Part shown: positions 44,430-52,799 of the stretch, piece after piece
How the letters are laid out: each line of letters starts with the position of its first letter
How positions within the stretch are numbered: position 1 is the stretch's first letter
DNA from: JAMHWF01 sp964371405
GTDB lineage: Bacteria; Pseudomonadota; Gammaproteobacteria; Burkholderiales; Burkholderiaceae_C
Length of the DNA: 64,000 nt
Assembly: GCA_964371405.1 (NCBI GenBank)
Contig: CAYJLV010000013.1
Span: 23,772 to 87,771, forward strand
Direction of reading: 5' to 3'
Program-made: the position numbers and the translations under genes
Notes under the pieces: generated by a model
Databases searched by the model: none
What the model was told of the DNA's origin: nothing
Seen by the model: only the letters and a program-made list of their open reading frames with translations

Positions 44430-45575
44430 GTGTTCACTCCGAAATCGCTGCTAGAGCGGCAACTGTCGCGCTGGGCGCGCTTGTGCCGGTACGGATCGAT
44501 CTGCGTTGCGCTCTGCGGGCTGACTGCGGCCGCGCACGCCGCCGACGTGCGCTGGACCACCGTCGCCAGCGGTCTCGACCACCCCTGGAGCCTCGCCTTC
44601 CTGCCCGACGGCCGCCTGCTCGTCACCGAGCGGCGCGGCGCGATGCGCATCGTCACGCCGCAGGGCGAGGTCGGTGCGCCGCTGGCCGGGCTGCCGGCCG
44701 TGGCGGCGCGCTCGCAGGGCGGCCTGCTCGACGTCGCGCTCGACCCGAAGTTCGCCGACAACCGCTGGGTCTACTGGAGCTATGCCGAGCCCGGCCCCGA
44801 TCGCAGCAACGGCACGGCGGTGGCGCGCGGCCGGCTGAATGGCGGACGCCTCGACGACGTGCAGGTCATCTTCCGCCAGCGGCCGAAGGTGGCGGGCGTC
44901 GCGCACTACGGCGGGCGGCTGGTCTTCGGCCGCGATGGACGCCTCTTCGTCACGCTCGGCGACCGCCTGTTTCACCGCGACCAGGCGCAGCGGCTCGACA
45001 GCCACCTCGGCAAGGTGGTGCGCATCGAGGCCGACGGCCGCGTGCCGGCCGACAACCCCTTCGTGCGCACGCCCGGCGCGCTGCCCGAGATCTGGAGCCT
45101 CGGCCACCGCAACGTGCAGGGCGCGGCACTGCATCCGGCGACCGGCGCGCTGTGGACCCATGAGCACGGCCCCGAGGGCGGCGACGAAGTCAACCTCACC
45201 GAGGCCGGCCGCAACTACGGCTGGCCCGTCATCAGCTACGGCGTCGACTACGGCAGCGGCAGGAAGATCGGCGAAGGCACGGCCAAGGCCGGCATGGAAC
45301 AGCCGCTGACGCGCTGGGTGCCGTCGATCGCGCCCAGCGGCATGGCCTTCGTCGCCGGCGACCGCTACCCGGGCTGGCAGGGCAGCCTGCTCGTCGGCGC
45401 GCTGCGCGGCCAGGCGCTGGTGCGCCTGACGCTCGACGGCTCGCGCATCGTCGCCGAGGATCGCATGCCCGCCGGCGCCTACGGCCGCGTGCGCGACGTG
45501 CGCGTCGCGCCCGACGGCACGATCTACCTGCTGACCGACATGTCGGACGGCCGCATCGTGCGCATCGACCCCTGA
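44430..45575 (+). CDS. PQQ-dependent sugar dehydrogenase family protein (soluble periplasmic paralogue)
   Basis: The 381-aa protein is a paralogue of the gene 44 nt upstream with the same motif order (LDHPWSLAFLPDGRLLVTER, GGLLDVALDPKF, LGHRNVQGAALHP, HEHGPEGGDEVN, APSGMAFVAGDRYP). It has an ordinary signal peptide (ending AAAHA, about residue 37) in place of a lipobox. Codon use is strongly G/C-ended like the rest of the window. GTG start; a TACACT hexamer 7 nt upstream supports it. Confidence 0.88.
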   Translation: MFTPKSLLERQLSRWARLCRYGSICVALCGLTAAAHAADVRWTTVASGLDHPWSLAFLPDGRLLVTERRGAMRIVTPQGEVGAPLAGLPAVAARSQGGLLDVALDPKFADNRWVYWSYAEPGPDRSNGTAVARGRLNGGRLDDVQVIFRQRPKVAGVAHYGGRLVFGRDGRLFVTLGDRLFHRDQAQRLDSHLGKVVRIEADGRVPADNPFVRTPGALPEIWSLGHRNVQGAALHPATGALWTHEHGPEGGDEVNLTEAGRNYGWPVISYGVDYGSGRKIGEGTAKAGMEQPLTRWVPSIAPSGMAFVAGDRYPGWQGSLLVGALRGQALVRLTLDGSRIVAEDRMPAGAYGRVRDVRVAPDGTIYLLTDMSDGRIVRIDP

Positions 45576-45623
45576 GCCTTTCGGGCATGGAGCGCACCGC
45601 CTGCGCGCCCGCGGGCCGCTGCC

Positions 45624-45629
45624 TACAAT
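45624..45629 (+). promoter_or_regulatory. -10-like hexamer for a probable leaderless GTG-start transcript
   Basis: TACAAT ends 7 nt before the GTG at 45637; no Shine-Dalgarno sequence. The best -10 match among the leaderless candidates. Confidence 0.5.
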
Positions 45630-45636
45630 TCCACCG

Positions 45637-46494
45637 GTGAAGTCACTCAACGCCGATCTGCATTGCCACTCGGCGATCTCCGACGGCACGCTGCAGCCCG
45701 AAGAACTCGCGCAGCGCGCACACGCCAACGGCGTCGAGCTGTGGGCGCTGACCGATCACGACGAGATCAGCGGTCAGCAGCGCGCGCGCGACGCCGCGCT
45801 CGCCGCCGGCCTGCCGTGGCTCAGCGGCACCGAGATTTCTGTCACCTACGCCGGCGAGACGGTGCACATCGTCGGCCTCGGTTTCGACATCGACGACGAA
45901 GCGCTCGCCACCGGTCTCGCCGCGACGCGCAACGGACGCGACGCGCGTGGACGCGAGATGGCCGGCGAGCTGGCGAAGATCGGCATCCCCGGTGCCTATG
46001 AAGGCGCGCTGCGCCACGTCGGCAACCCGGCGCTGATGTCGCGCACACACTTCGCGCGCCACCTCGTCGACGCCGGCGTGTGCCGCGACACCGCCGAGGT
46101 GTTTCGCAAGTACCTCGTCGAGGGCAAGCCCGGCTTCGTGCCACACCGCTGGGCGTCTCTCGGCGACGCGGTGCGCTGGATCACGGCGGCGGGCGGGCTG
46201 GCGGTCATCGCGCACCCGGGACGCTACCGTTTCAGCGTGACCGCGGAGCACGCCTTCTTCAGCGAGTTCGTGGCGCACGGCGGGCGCGGCGTCGAAGTCG
46301 TGACCGGCAGCCATGCCGGCGGCGACGCGTCGAAGTACGCCGACCGCGCACGCGAGTTCGGCCTGCTCGCCTCGCGCGGCTCCGACTTCCACTCGCCCGT
46401 CGAGAGCCGCGTCGACCTGGGCGCGCTGCCCGACCTGCCGGCCGGCCTGACGCCGGTCTGGGAAGCGCTCGAAGCGCGGGTGCTGCGGCCTTGA
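45637..46494 (+). CDS. yciV: PHP-domain phosphoesterase (YciV/RNase AM, nucleoside 3',5'-bisphosphate phosphatase type)
   Basis: The 285-aa PHP-fold enzyme has metal-binding motifs DLHCHSAISDG (residues 7-17), LTDHDE (about 38), GTEIS (about 65), VIAHPGRYRF (about 190) and GSDFHSP (about 248). E. coli YciV removes nucleotides from RNA 5' ends and hydrolyses 3',5'-bisphosphates. In E. coli it is next to yciO, as here, apart from one inserted transporter gene. GTG start, probably leaderless. Confidence 0.9.
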   Translation: MKSLNADLHCHSAISDGTLQPEELAQRAHANGVELWALTDHDEISGQQRARDAALAAGLPWLSGTEISVTYAGETVHIVGLGFDIDDEALATGLAATRNGRDARGREMAGELAKIGIPGAYEGALRHVGNPALMSRTHFARHLVDAGVCRDTAEVFRKYLVEGKPGFVPHRWASLGDAVRWITAAGGLAVIAHPGRYRFSVTAEHAFFSEFVAHGGRGVEVVTGSHAGGDASKYADRAREFGLLASRGSDFHSPVESRVDLGALPDLPAGLTPVWEALEARVLRP

Positions 46495-46591
46495 GTGCCG
46501 CACGGCCGCTCCGAAGGCGCTCATACCCCAAGGGCCGCGCAGTGGCCCCTGGCGGGGCCAAGGGGCCGGACCGCAGGGCCGTGGAGGCCCA

Positions 46592-47530
46592 ATGAGCCAG
46601 GGCATTCCGGCGCGCGTGCACCGGCCGCTGGCGGGCATCGCGTTGATCCTCGCGGCCTGTGCCTGCTTCGCCGTGCTCGACACCAGCGCCAAGCACCTCG
46701 GCAGCCTGTTGCCCGTCATCGTCGTGCTGTGGGCGCGCTATGCGTTCCAGGCCGTCGCGATGGGCCTGTGGCTCGCGCCGCGGCGGCGCCGCCCGCTGTG
46801 GCGCGCCGCGCATCCGCGCTTCCAGTGGGTGCGCGGGCTGCTGCTGCTGGCCGTCAGCGGGCTCGGCTTCTGGGGCCTGCAGATGCTGCCGGTGGCCGAG
46901 TTCACCGCCGTCGTGATGCTGACGCCGGTGCTCGTGACGGTGCTGGCGGTCGCCGTGCTGCACGAGCCGATCACGCCGCTGCGCGCCGCGCTCGTCGTCG
47001 GCGGGCTCAGCGGCGCGCTGATCATCGTGCGCCCGGGCAGCGGCCTGTTCGGTTGGGCCGCGCTGCTGCCGGTCGCCGCCGCCCTGTGCTACGCCGCGTT
47101 CCAGCTGCTGACGCGGCGCCTCGCCGGCATCGAGCATCCGCTGACGACGCACTTCTACACCGGCTGGATCGGCACGCTGGCAGCGTCGGTCGGCCTCGCC
47201 GCATTCGCCGTCGCGCCGTGGAGCGCGCTCGCGGCGCTGCCGGCGCCGGCCTGGGGCCTGCTGCTGCTCGTCGGCCTGCTCGGCACCGTCGGCCACCTGC
47301 TGCTGATCCTGGCGATGGGCAACGCGCCGGTGTCGCTGCTGATGCCCTTCACCTATGCGCAGATCGTGTTCGCCATGTTCACCGGCTGGGTCACCTTCGC
47401 CCACGTGCCCGACGGCTGGGCGCTGGTCGGCATGGCCGTGATCGCCTTGTGCGGCGCGGCTTCGGTGTGGCTCAATGCGCGCGACGCCCGCGCCGCCGTG
47501 CCCGGCTCGACCGACGCGATCGGCGACTGA
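46592..47530 (+). CDS. EamA/DMT-superfamily transporter
   Basis: The 312-aa membrane protein has about ten hydrophobic segments and two EamA repeats (CFAVLDTSAKHLGSLLPVIV; GFWGLQMLPVAEFTAVVMLT, typical of the S-adenosylmethionine-uptake/RhaT-like DMT branch). GGAGG lies 4 nt before the ATG. It is inserted between yciV and yciO and runs in the same direction, 12 nt before yciO. Substrate unknown. Confidence 0.86.
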   Translation: MSQGIPARVHRPLAGIALILAACACFAVLDTSAKHLGSLLPVIVVLWARYAFQAVAMGLWLAPRRRRPLWRAAHPRFQWVRGLLLLAVSGLGFWGLQMLPVAEFTAVVMLTPVLVTVLAVAVLHEPITPLRAALVVGGLSGALIIVRPGSGLFGWAALLPVAAALCYAAFQLLTRRLAGIEHPLTTHFYTGWIGTLAASVGLAAFAVAPWSALAALPAPAWGLLLLVGLLGTVGHLLLILAMGNAPVSLLMPFTYAQIVFAMFTGWVTFAHVPDGWALVGMAVIALCGAASVWLNARDARAAVPGSTDAIGD

Positions 47531-47542
47531 CCATCCACCACC

Positions 47543-48172
47543 ATGTCACAGCACTTCGAGGTCCACCCCGACAACCCGCAGCTGCGACTGCTGCGGCAGG
47601 CCGCGCAGATCCTGCACGGCGGCGGCATTGCGGCGATCCCGACCGATTCGAGCTACGCCCTGGTCTGCCATCTCGACGACAAGGCGGCGGTCGAGAAGCT
47701 GCGGCGCATCCGCGGCGTCGACGACAAGCACCACCTGACGCTGCTGTGCCGCGACCTGTCGGAGCTGGCGAACTACGCGCGCGTCGACAACCGCCAGTAC
47801 CGGCTGCTCAAGCTCGGCACGCCCGGGCCCTACACCTTCATCCTCGAAGCGACGAAGGAAGTGCCGCGCCGCGTCTCGCACCCGTCACGCCGCACGATCG
47901 GCCTGCGCGTGCCCGACCACCGCGTGGCGCAGGAACTGCTCGCCGCATTCGGCCAGCCGCTGCTCGGCACGACGCTGATCGCGCCCGGCGAGAGCGAGCC
48001 GATGAACGATGCGCACGAGATCCGCGAGCGCCTGCAGCAACAGGTGCAGGCCGTCGTCGACGCCGGCGCCTGCCCGATGGCGCCGACGACGGTGATCGAC
48101 CTGACGGACGACGAGCCGGTGCTGATCCGGCACGGGCGCGGCGATCCGCGCGTGCTCGGGCTGGCGTTCTGA
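47543..48172 (+). CDS. yciO: YciO-family protein (Sua5/YrdC/YciO fold, threonylcarbamoyl-AMP synthase-like)
   Basis: The 209-aa protein is nearly the E. coli YciO length (206) and collinear with it: FEVHPDNPQLRLLRQA, IPTDSSYALVCHL, LTLLCRDLSELANYARVDN, PGPYTFILEATKEVPRR, TIGLRVPDH and PTTVIDLTDDEPVLIRHG. YciO binds RNA and has the Sua5 fold, but its share in t6A synthesis is secondary to TsaC/Sua5. Confidence 0.92.
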   Translation: MSQHFEVHPDNPQLRLLRQAAQILHGGGIAAIPTDSSYALVCHLDDKAAVEKLRRIRGVDDKHHLTLLCRDLSELANYARVDNRQYRLLKLGTPGPYTFILEATKEVPRRVSHPSRRTIGLRVPDHRVAQELLAAFGQPLLGTTLIAPGESEPMNDAHEIRERLQQQVQAVVDAGACPMAPTTVIDLTDDEPVLIRHGRGDPRVLGLAF

Positions 48173-48322
48173 TACGGATTCGGAGTCGGGGCACGCGCCG
48201 GATTGCCCACGCCTGCCCAGGCGGCAAAGGGCCGTGCGGCGTGCCGCGACGTGCCGCTCGATGCACGCCGCCGCGGAGCCGCCAGGCCCCACGCAGCGCG
48301 CGGCCATCCCCGCATCCCCGGG

Positions 48323-48964
48323 TCAGTGCGGGCGCTGCGCCGCGCCCGCTGCGCGCTTTGCACCGAGCTTGCTCTCGGTGCCGGCGAGCAGGCGCGAGAT
48401 GTTGGCGGCGTGGCGCCACACCAGCAGCAGGCTGATCGCGGCGACTGCGGCGGCGATCGGCCCGCCGCCCCACACCAGCAACCGCAACAGCGGTGCGGAC
48501 ACGGCGGCGGCGAGCGACGCCAGCGATGAATAGCGCCACAGCGCGGCGACGGCGATCCAGACGCCGATCGTGGCCAGACCGAGCCAGGGTTCGATGCCGA
48601 GCATCGCGCCGCCCGCCGTCGCGACGCCCTTGCCGCCTTCGAAGCGGAAGAACACGGGCCACAGGTGGCCGAGGAACGCCGCCAGCGCGACCAGTGCCGC
48701 CGTGCCGTCGCCCAAGCCGTGCGCCGGGCCGAACAGGCGCACGAGCAGCACCGGCAGATAGCCCTTGAGCGCGTCGAGCAGCAGTGTCACCACAGCGGCG
48801 GTCTTGCTGCCCGAGCGCAGCACATTGGTGGCGCCCGGATTCTTCGACCCGTAGCTGCGCGGATCGGCCATCCCCATCGTGCGGCTGACGATGACGGCGA
48901 ACGACAGCGAGCCGATCAGGTAGGCGGCGAAGGTCGCCAGCGCGGCAAGGACGGTCGGTTTCAT
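48323..48964 (-). CDS. plsY: Glycerol-3-phosphate acyltransferase PlsY
   Basis: Inner-membrane enzyme that acylates glycerol-3-phosphate with acyl-phosphate, the first step of phospholipid synthesis with PlsX. The 213-aa product has about five to six hydrophobic segments. Conserved motifs: YLIGSLSFAVIVSR, the SKNPGATNVLR motif (about 52-62), GHLWPVFFRFEGGKGVAT (about 99-116). A CACAAT hexamer lies 9 nt before the ATG, giving at most a very short leader. Confidence 0.94.
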   Translation of the reverse strand: MKPTVLAALATFAAYLIGSLSFAVIVSRTMGMADPRSYGSKNPGATNVLRSGSKTAAVVTLLLDALKGYLPVLLVRLFGPAHGLGDGTAALVALAAFLGHLWPVFFRFEGGKGVATAGGAMLGIEPWLGLATIGVWIAVAALWRYSSLASLAAAVSAPLLRLLVWGGGPIAAAVAAISLLLVWRHAANISRLLAGTESKLGAKRAAGAAQRPH

Positions 48965-49026
48965 GGCGGCACCATTGTGCCGCGCACCGGGTGTACGCTC
49001 GGCACACGGCAACGCAGGAGATACGC

Positions 49027-49239
49027 ATGGCCAACCATGTCTACAAGATGATCGAACTCGTCGGCTCGTCGTCGACGGGCATCGACGACGCGATCCGCAA
49101 CGCGGTCGAGACCGCCGGCAAGACGCTGCGCCACCTCGACTGGTTCGAAGTCGTCGAGACGCGCGGACAGATCTCCAACGGCAAGATCGCGCATTGGCAG
49201 GTCACGCTGAAGGCGGGTTTCCGCCTCGAATCGAACTGA
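49027..49239 (+). CDS. Dodecin-family flavin-binding protein
   Basis: The 70-aa protein matches the dodecin pattern: HVYKMIELVGSSSTGIDDAI, a central LDWFEVVETRGQI with the flavin-stacking Trp, and WQVTLKAGFRLE. Dodecins form hollow dodecamers that store riboflavin or FMN. AGGAG at 49015-49019 fixes the start at 49027. It diverges from plsY and stands alone. Confidence 0.92.
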   Translation: MANHVYKMIELVGSSSTGIDDAIRNAVETAGKTLRHLDWFEVVETRGQISNGKIAHWQVTLKAGFRLESN

Positions 49240-49308
49240 CCCGGGCCGCCGCGCCGGGCCGCCCCAAGCAAGGCCCGACCCGCTCGGCGGATCGCTCGCC
49301 GCGCGCGC

Positions 49309-49797
49309 CTACAGCGCGCACTGCACCGGCTGCGCGCCGAGCAGCCGCGTCAGCACTTCGGGCGCGATGCCGACGAGGTAGCCGCGCCGGCCGCCGTTGA
49401 TGCAGATGCGCGGCAGCTCGAGCACGCTCGCCTCCACGTAGACCGGCATCGCCTTCTTCGTCGCGAAAGGCGATGTGCCGCCGACGAGGTAGCCGCTGTG
49501 GCGCTGCGCCACGCCGGGCCGGCACGGCTCGACCTTTCTGCGGTCGATCTGGCGCGCCAGGTTCTTCGTGCTCACCTCGCGGTCGCCGTGCATCAGCACG
49601 ACGAGCGGCTTGGCGTCTTCGTCCTGCATCACCAGCGTCTTGACGACTTCGTGCTCGGGCACGCCGAGTTGGCGCGACGACTCGGCCGTGCCGCCGTGCT
49701 CGACGTAGTCGTAGACGTGCTCGGTGAACGCGACGCCGTGGCGCCGCAGCCAGGCCGTCGCCGGCGTTTCGCTGACGTGCTCCCCCTTTCTCGCCAC
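49309..49797 (-). CDS. ybaK: YbaK/EbsC-family Cys-tRNA(Pro)/aminoacyl-tRNA deacylase
   Basis: The 162-aa trans-editing protein hydrolyses mischarged Cys-tRNA(Pro). Conserved points: VAFTEHVYDYVEHGG, the catalytic Lys in VVKTLVMQ (about 54), STKNLARQID, GYLVGGTSPFATKK and RGYLVGIAPEVL. The only usable start is GTG 49797, 1 nt after the aldo/keto reductase stop. It adds seven residues before SETPAT, where homologues start MS.ETPAT. A GGGGGAG lies just before a GTC codon at that point, which is odd. Confidence 0.88.
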   Translation of the reverse strand: MARKGEHVSETPATAWLRRHGVAFTEHVYDYVEHGGTAESSRQLGVPEHEVVKTLVMQDEDAKPLVVLMHGDREVSTKNLARQIDRRKVEPCRPGVAQRHSGYLVGGTSPFATKKAMPVYVEASVLELPRICINGGRRGYLVGIAPEVLTRLLGAQPVQCAL

Positions 49798-49798
49798 G

Positions 49799-50893
49799 TC
49801 ACTGCCCCGGATCGCGGATCTCCCAGCGGATGCGGTCGATCGCTGCGAGCAGTTCGGGAGGGAGCATCGTGCCCCAGGCGTCGAGGTTCTCGTCGAGCTG
49901 CGCCACGCTCGTCACGCCGACGAGGGTGCTGGCGACGCGCCAGTTGGTGCAGCAGAAGGCGAGAGCCATGCGCGTCGGAGTCAGGCCGTGCTCGCGCGCC
50001 AGCGCGTTGTAGCGGCGCGCCGCGGCCAGCGTCTCGGGCCGGCCCCAGCGCTGCTTGCGCATCGACTCGAACACCGCCATGCGGCCGCGCGCCGCCTGCG
50101 CCGGCAGCGGCTGTGCCGGGTCGATGCCGCAGTCGTCGTACTTGCCCGTCAGCGTGCCGAAGCCCAGCGGCGAATAGGCCAGCAACGAGACGCCGCTGCG
50201 CCAGAGCACTTCGTCGAGGCCATTGTCGACGACGCGGTTGACGAGGCCGTAGGGGTTCTGCGTCGACACGATGCGCGGCAGGCCGCGCTGCTCGGCAACG
50301 CGCACGAACTCGGCCACGCCCCACGGCGTCTCGTTGCTCACGCCGACGTGGCGCACCTTCCCCGTCTTCACCAGACCGGCGAGCGCCTCGAGCTGCGCCT
50401 CGATCGACGTGACCTCGCGCTCGTTGGCGGGGTCGAAGTAGACGCCGCCGAACGACGGCGCGTTGCGCACCGGCCAGTGGATCTGGTAGAGGTCGATCGT
50501 GTCCGCCTGCAGCCGGCGCAGGCTGGCGTCGCAGGCGGCGACGAAGTCTGCCGGCGTGACATCGGCCGCGCCGTTGCGGATCCAGTTCATGCCGCGCGCC
50601 GGGCCGGCGATCTTGGTGGCGAGCACGACGCGCCGGCGCATGCCGGGCCGCCGCGCGAACCAGTTGCCGATGATCGTCTCGGTGGCGCCGAAGGTCTCGC
50701 GCCGCGCCGGCACGGCATACATCTCGGCGGTGTCAATGAGATTGACGCCGCGCTCGACGGCGCGGTCGAGGATGGCGTGCGCTGTCGCCTCGTCGACCTG
50801 CTGGCCGAAGACCATGGTGCCGAGGCCGATCGGCGTGACGCGCAGGTCGCTGCGCCCGAGGGGGATCGTGGAGAGGGGTCGCGGGTCGTTCAT
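49799..50893 (-). CDS. Aldo/keto reductase (Tas-like)
   Basis: The 364-aa NADPH-dependent reductase has the catalytic tetrad recognisable in NLIDTAEMYAVP (Asp, Tyr), VVLATKIAG (Lys) and YQIHWPVR (His). The long insertion and the C-terminal LDENLDAWGTMLPPELLAAI fit the Tas/YdbC-type clade. The ATG overlaps the stop of the acyl-CoA synthetase gene (ATGA), so the pair is translationally coupled and the ybaK-like gene follows in the same unit. Confidence 0.9.
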   Translation of the reverse strand: MNDPRPLSTIPLGRSDLRVTPIGLGTMVFGQQVDEATAHAILDRAVERGVNLIDTAEMYAVPARRETFGATETIIGNWFARRPGMRRRVVLATKIAGPARGMNWIRNGAADVTPADFVAACDASLRRLQADTIDLYQIHWPVRNAPSFGGVYFDPANEREVTSIEAQLEALAGLVKTGKVRHVGVSNETPWGVAEFVRVAEQRGLPRIVSTQNPYGLVNRVVDNGLDEVLWRSGVSLLAYSPLGFGTLTGKYDDCGIDPAQPLPAQAARGRMAVFESMRKQRWGRPETLAAARRYNALAREHGLTPTRMALAFCCTNWRVASTLVGVTSVAQLDENLDAWGTMLPPELLAAIDRIRWEIRDPGQ

Positions 50894-52611
50894 CGGCCCG
50901 AGTTTGCACCAGCGCCGCCGGCCCTTTCGGCTTCGCGCTCGCGCAGCACGCGGCGCTGCACCTTGCCCGTCGTCGTCATCGGCAGCGCGTCGATGAACTC
51001 GATCTCCTTGGGGTACTCGTAGGGCGCGAGCCGGCCGCGCACGTGCCGCTGCAGTTGCTCGACGAGCGCGGCGTCGCCGCGCTGGCCGGGCGCGAGCACG
51101 ACATAGGCCTTGACCACGGCGCCGCGCTCTGCGTCGGGCTTGGGCACGACGGCAGCGTTGACCACCGCCGGATGCCGCACCAGGCAGTTCTCGATCTCGC
51201 CCGGGCCAATGCGGTAGCCGGCGGCCTTGAACATGTCGTCGCTGCGGCCCTGGTACCAGAGGCAGCCGTCGGCATCCATCGTCGCCGTGTCGCCGGTGCG
51301 GCACCACGAGTCGGCCGGGTCGCCCGTGTACTTGGCGCGCGTCGCGGCGCCGTTGCCCCAGTAGCCGAGGAAGAAGACGGGATCGGGGTCGCCGTGGCGG
51401 TCGCGCCGGTGCACGGCAATCTCGCCCGGCGTGCCGCGCGGGCACTCGCGACCCGCGTCGTCGATCACGGCGACGCGGTGGCCCGGGTAGGGCCGGCCCA
51501 TGCTGCCGGCGCGCGCGGGCCAGTGCAGCGCGCAGTTGCCGACGACGTAGTTGATCTCGGTCTGGCCGAACATCTCGTTGACCGTCACGCCGAGGCGCTC
51601 GCGGCACCAGTCGAAGACGGCGTCGCCGACCGCCTCGCCGGCGCTCATCATCGCGCGCAGCACGAGCTTCGGGTGGCGCGCCCGCGGCTCGGGCACGGCC
51701 TTCATCATCGCCTTGAGCACCGTCGGGAACAGGAAGGAGTGCGAGACGCGATGGCGCTCCATCAGGTCGAGTGCACGCTCGGGCGCGAAGCGACCCTGGT
51801 AGGCGACGATCGGGCGGCCGAAGTAGAGCGTCGGCAACAGCGCATCCATCAGTCCCCCGGTCCAGGCCCAATCCGCGGGCGACCAGAAGACCTGGTCGCC
51901 CGCGGATCGGCCTGACTCGAAGCCGAACCAGTTCTGGCTCGCCACGAAGCCCGGCAGGTTGCCGATCAGTGCGCGCTGCGGGATCAGCGCGCCCTTGGGC
52001 GGGCCGGTGGTGCCGCTGGTGTAGATGAGCAGCGCCGCGTCGTCGGCGGCCGTCGCCACCGGCTCGAACCCGGCGCGCTCGGCGAGCAGCGCCACGCCCC
52101 AGTCGATGTCGCCCTGCCTCTCGGCCGCGCCGACGGCAATCACGGTGGCCAGCGCCGGGCAGGCGGCACGCGCGGCAAGCAGGTTGGCGATCGCGCTCTC
52201 ATCGACGATCGCCGCCGTCGCGCCGCTGTCGCGCAGCCGGTATTCGAGCGCCTCGGGGCCGAACAGCATCGACAGCGGCATCGCCACGGCGCCCATCTGC
52301 TGAATCGCGATCTGCGCGACGGCAGTCTCGAAGCGCTGCGGCATCACGATCGCGACGCGGTCGCCGCGCGCGACGCCGTGCCGCCGCAGCACGTTCGACA
52401 ACCGGCCCGCCGCCTGCTGCAGGTCGGCGTAGCTGAAGTCGGCGCGCGTGCCGTCCTCGTGCTCCCAGCGCACGGCGACCGCCTGCGGCGTGGTGCGCGC
52501 CCAGCGCGCACAGCACACCTCGGCGATGTTGAAGCGCGCCGGCACCGCCCAGCGGAACTCGCGGTGCAGCCTGGCGTAGGCGTCTGGCGTGCGGGGCGGG
52601 GCAGCGGCCAC
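50890..52611 (-). CDS. AMP-dependent acyl-CoA synthetase/ligase
   Basis: The 573-aa adenylate-forming enzyme has P-loop YTSGTTGPPKGALIP (about 195), the A5 motif MFGQTEINYVVGN, the A7 Asp in WCRTGDTATMDADGCLWYQGRSDDMFKAAGYRIGP (split over about 420-455) and the terminal lysine PMTTTGKVQRRVL. It resembles acetyl/propionyl or medium-chain acyl-CoA synthetases; the acid is not predictable. The GTG at 52611 is the start, with AGGAG 5 nt upstream; longer in-frame starts give an untypical leader. Confidence 0.9.
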   Translation of the reverse strand: MAAAPPRTPDAYARLHREFRWAVPARFNIAEVCCARWARTTPQAVAVRWEHEDGTRADFSYADLQQAAGRLSNVLRRHGVARGDRVAIVMPQRFETAVAQIAIQQMGAVAMPLSMLFGPEALEYRLRDSGATAAIVDESAIANLLAARAACPALATVIAVGAAERQGDIDWGVALLAERAGFEPVATAADDAALLIYTSGTTGPPKGALIPQRALIGNLPGFVASQNWFGFESGRSAGDQVFWSPADWAWTGGLMDALLPTLYFGRPIVAYQGRFAPERALDLMERHRVSHSFLFPTVLKAMMKAVPEPRARHPKLVLRAMMSAGEAVGDAVFDWCRERLGVTVNEMFGQTEINYVVGNCALHWPARAGSMGRPYPGHRVAVIDDAGRECPRGTPGEIAVHRRDRHGDPDPVFFLGYWGNGAATRAKYTGDPADSWCRTGDTATMDADGCLWYQGRSDDMFKAAGYRIGPGEIENCLVRHPAVVNAAVVPKPDAERGAVVKAYVVLAPGQRGDAALVEQLQRHVRGRLAPYEYPKEIEFIDALPMTTTGKVQRRVLREREAERAGGAGANSGR

Positions 52612-52799
52612 GGAGGCTCCTCGGTCGGTACGGCGTGCGCCCCAGCATAGGGCGCTCCGCCACGCCCCGAAGTCGGGACTTCCCCACGCAACGCCCGGCG
52701 ATGCGCTCAAGGCGCCGGCGCGGCCCGCCGATATCCCGACCAGCCCCGGGGTCCGCAGCCCGGGTCGCCCCACGCGCGTCGCGTGAAAGGATCTGTGTC

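Noticed and set aside
46495..46591. Third copy of the 118-bp palindromic repeat before the DMT transporter gene
   Set aside because: Similar GGGGCC-type composition, but no continuous alignment with the two real copies.
48180..48310. Repeat family shared between the gaps at 29.5-29.7 kb and 48.2-48.3 kb
   Set aside because: Short stretches look alike (CAAAGGGCCG; GCCGCGACG...TCGATGC), but the alignment is patchy and could be chance in GC-rich hairpin DNA.
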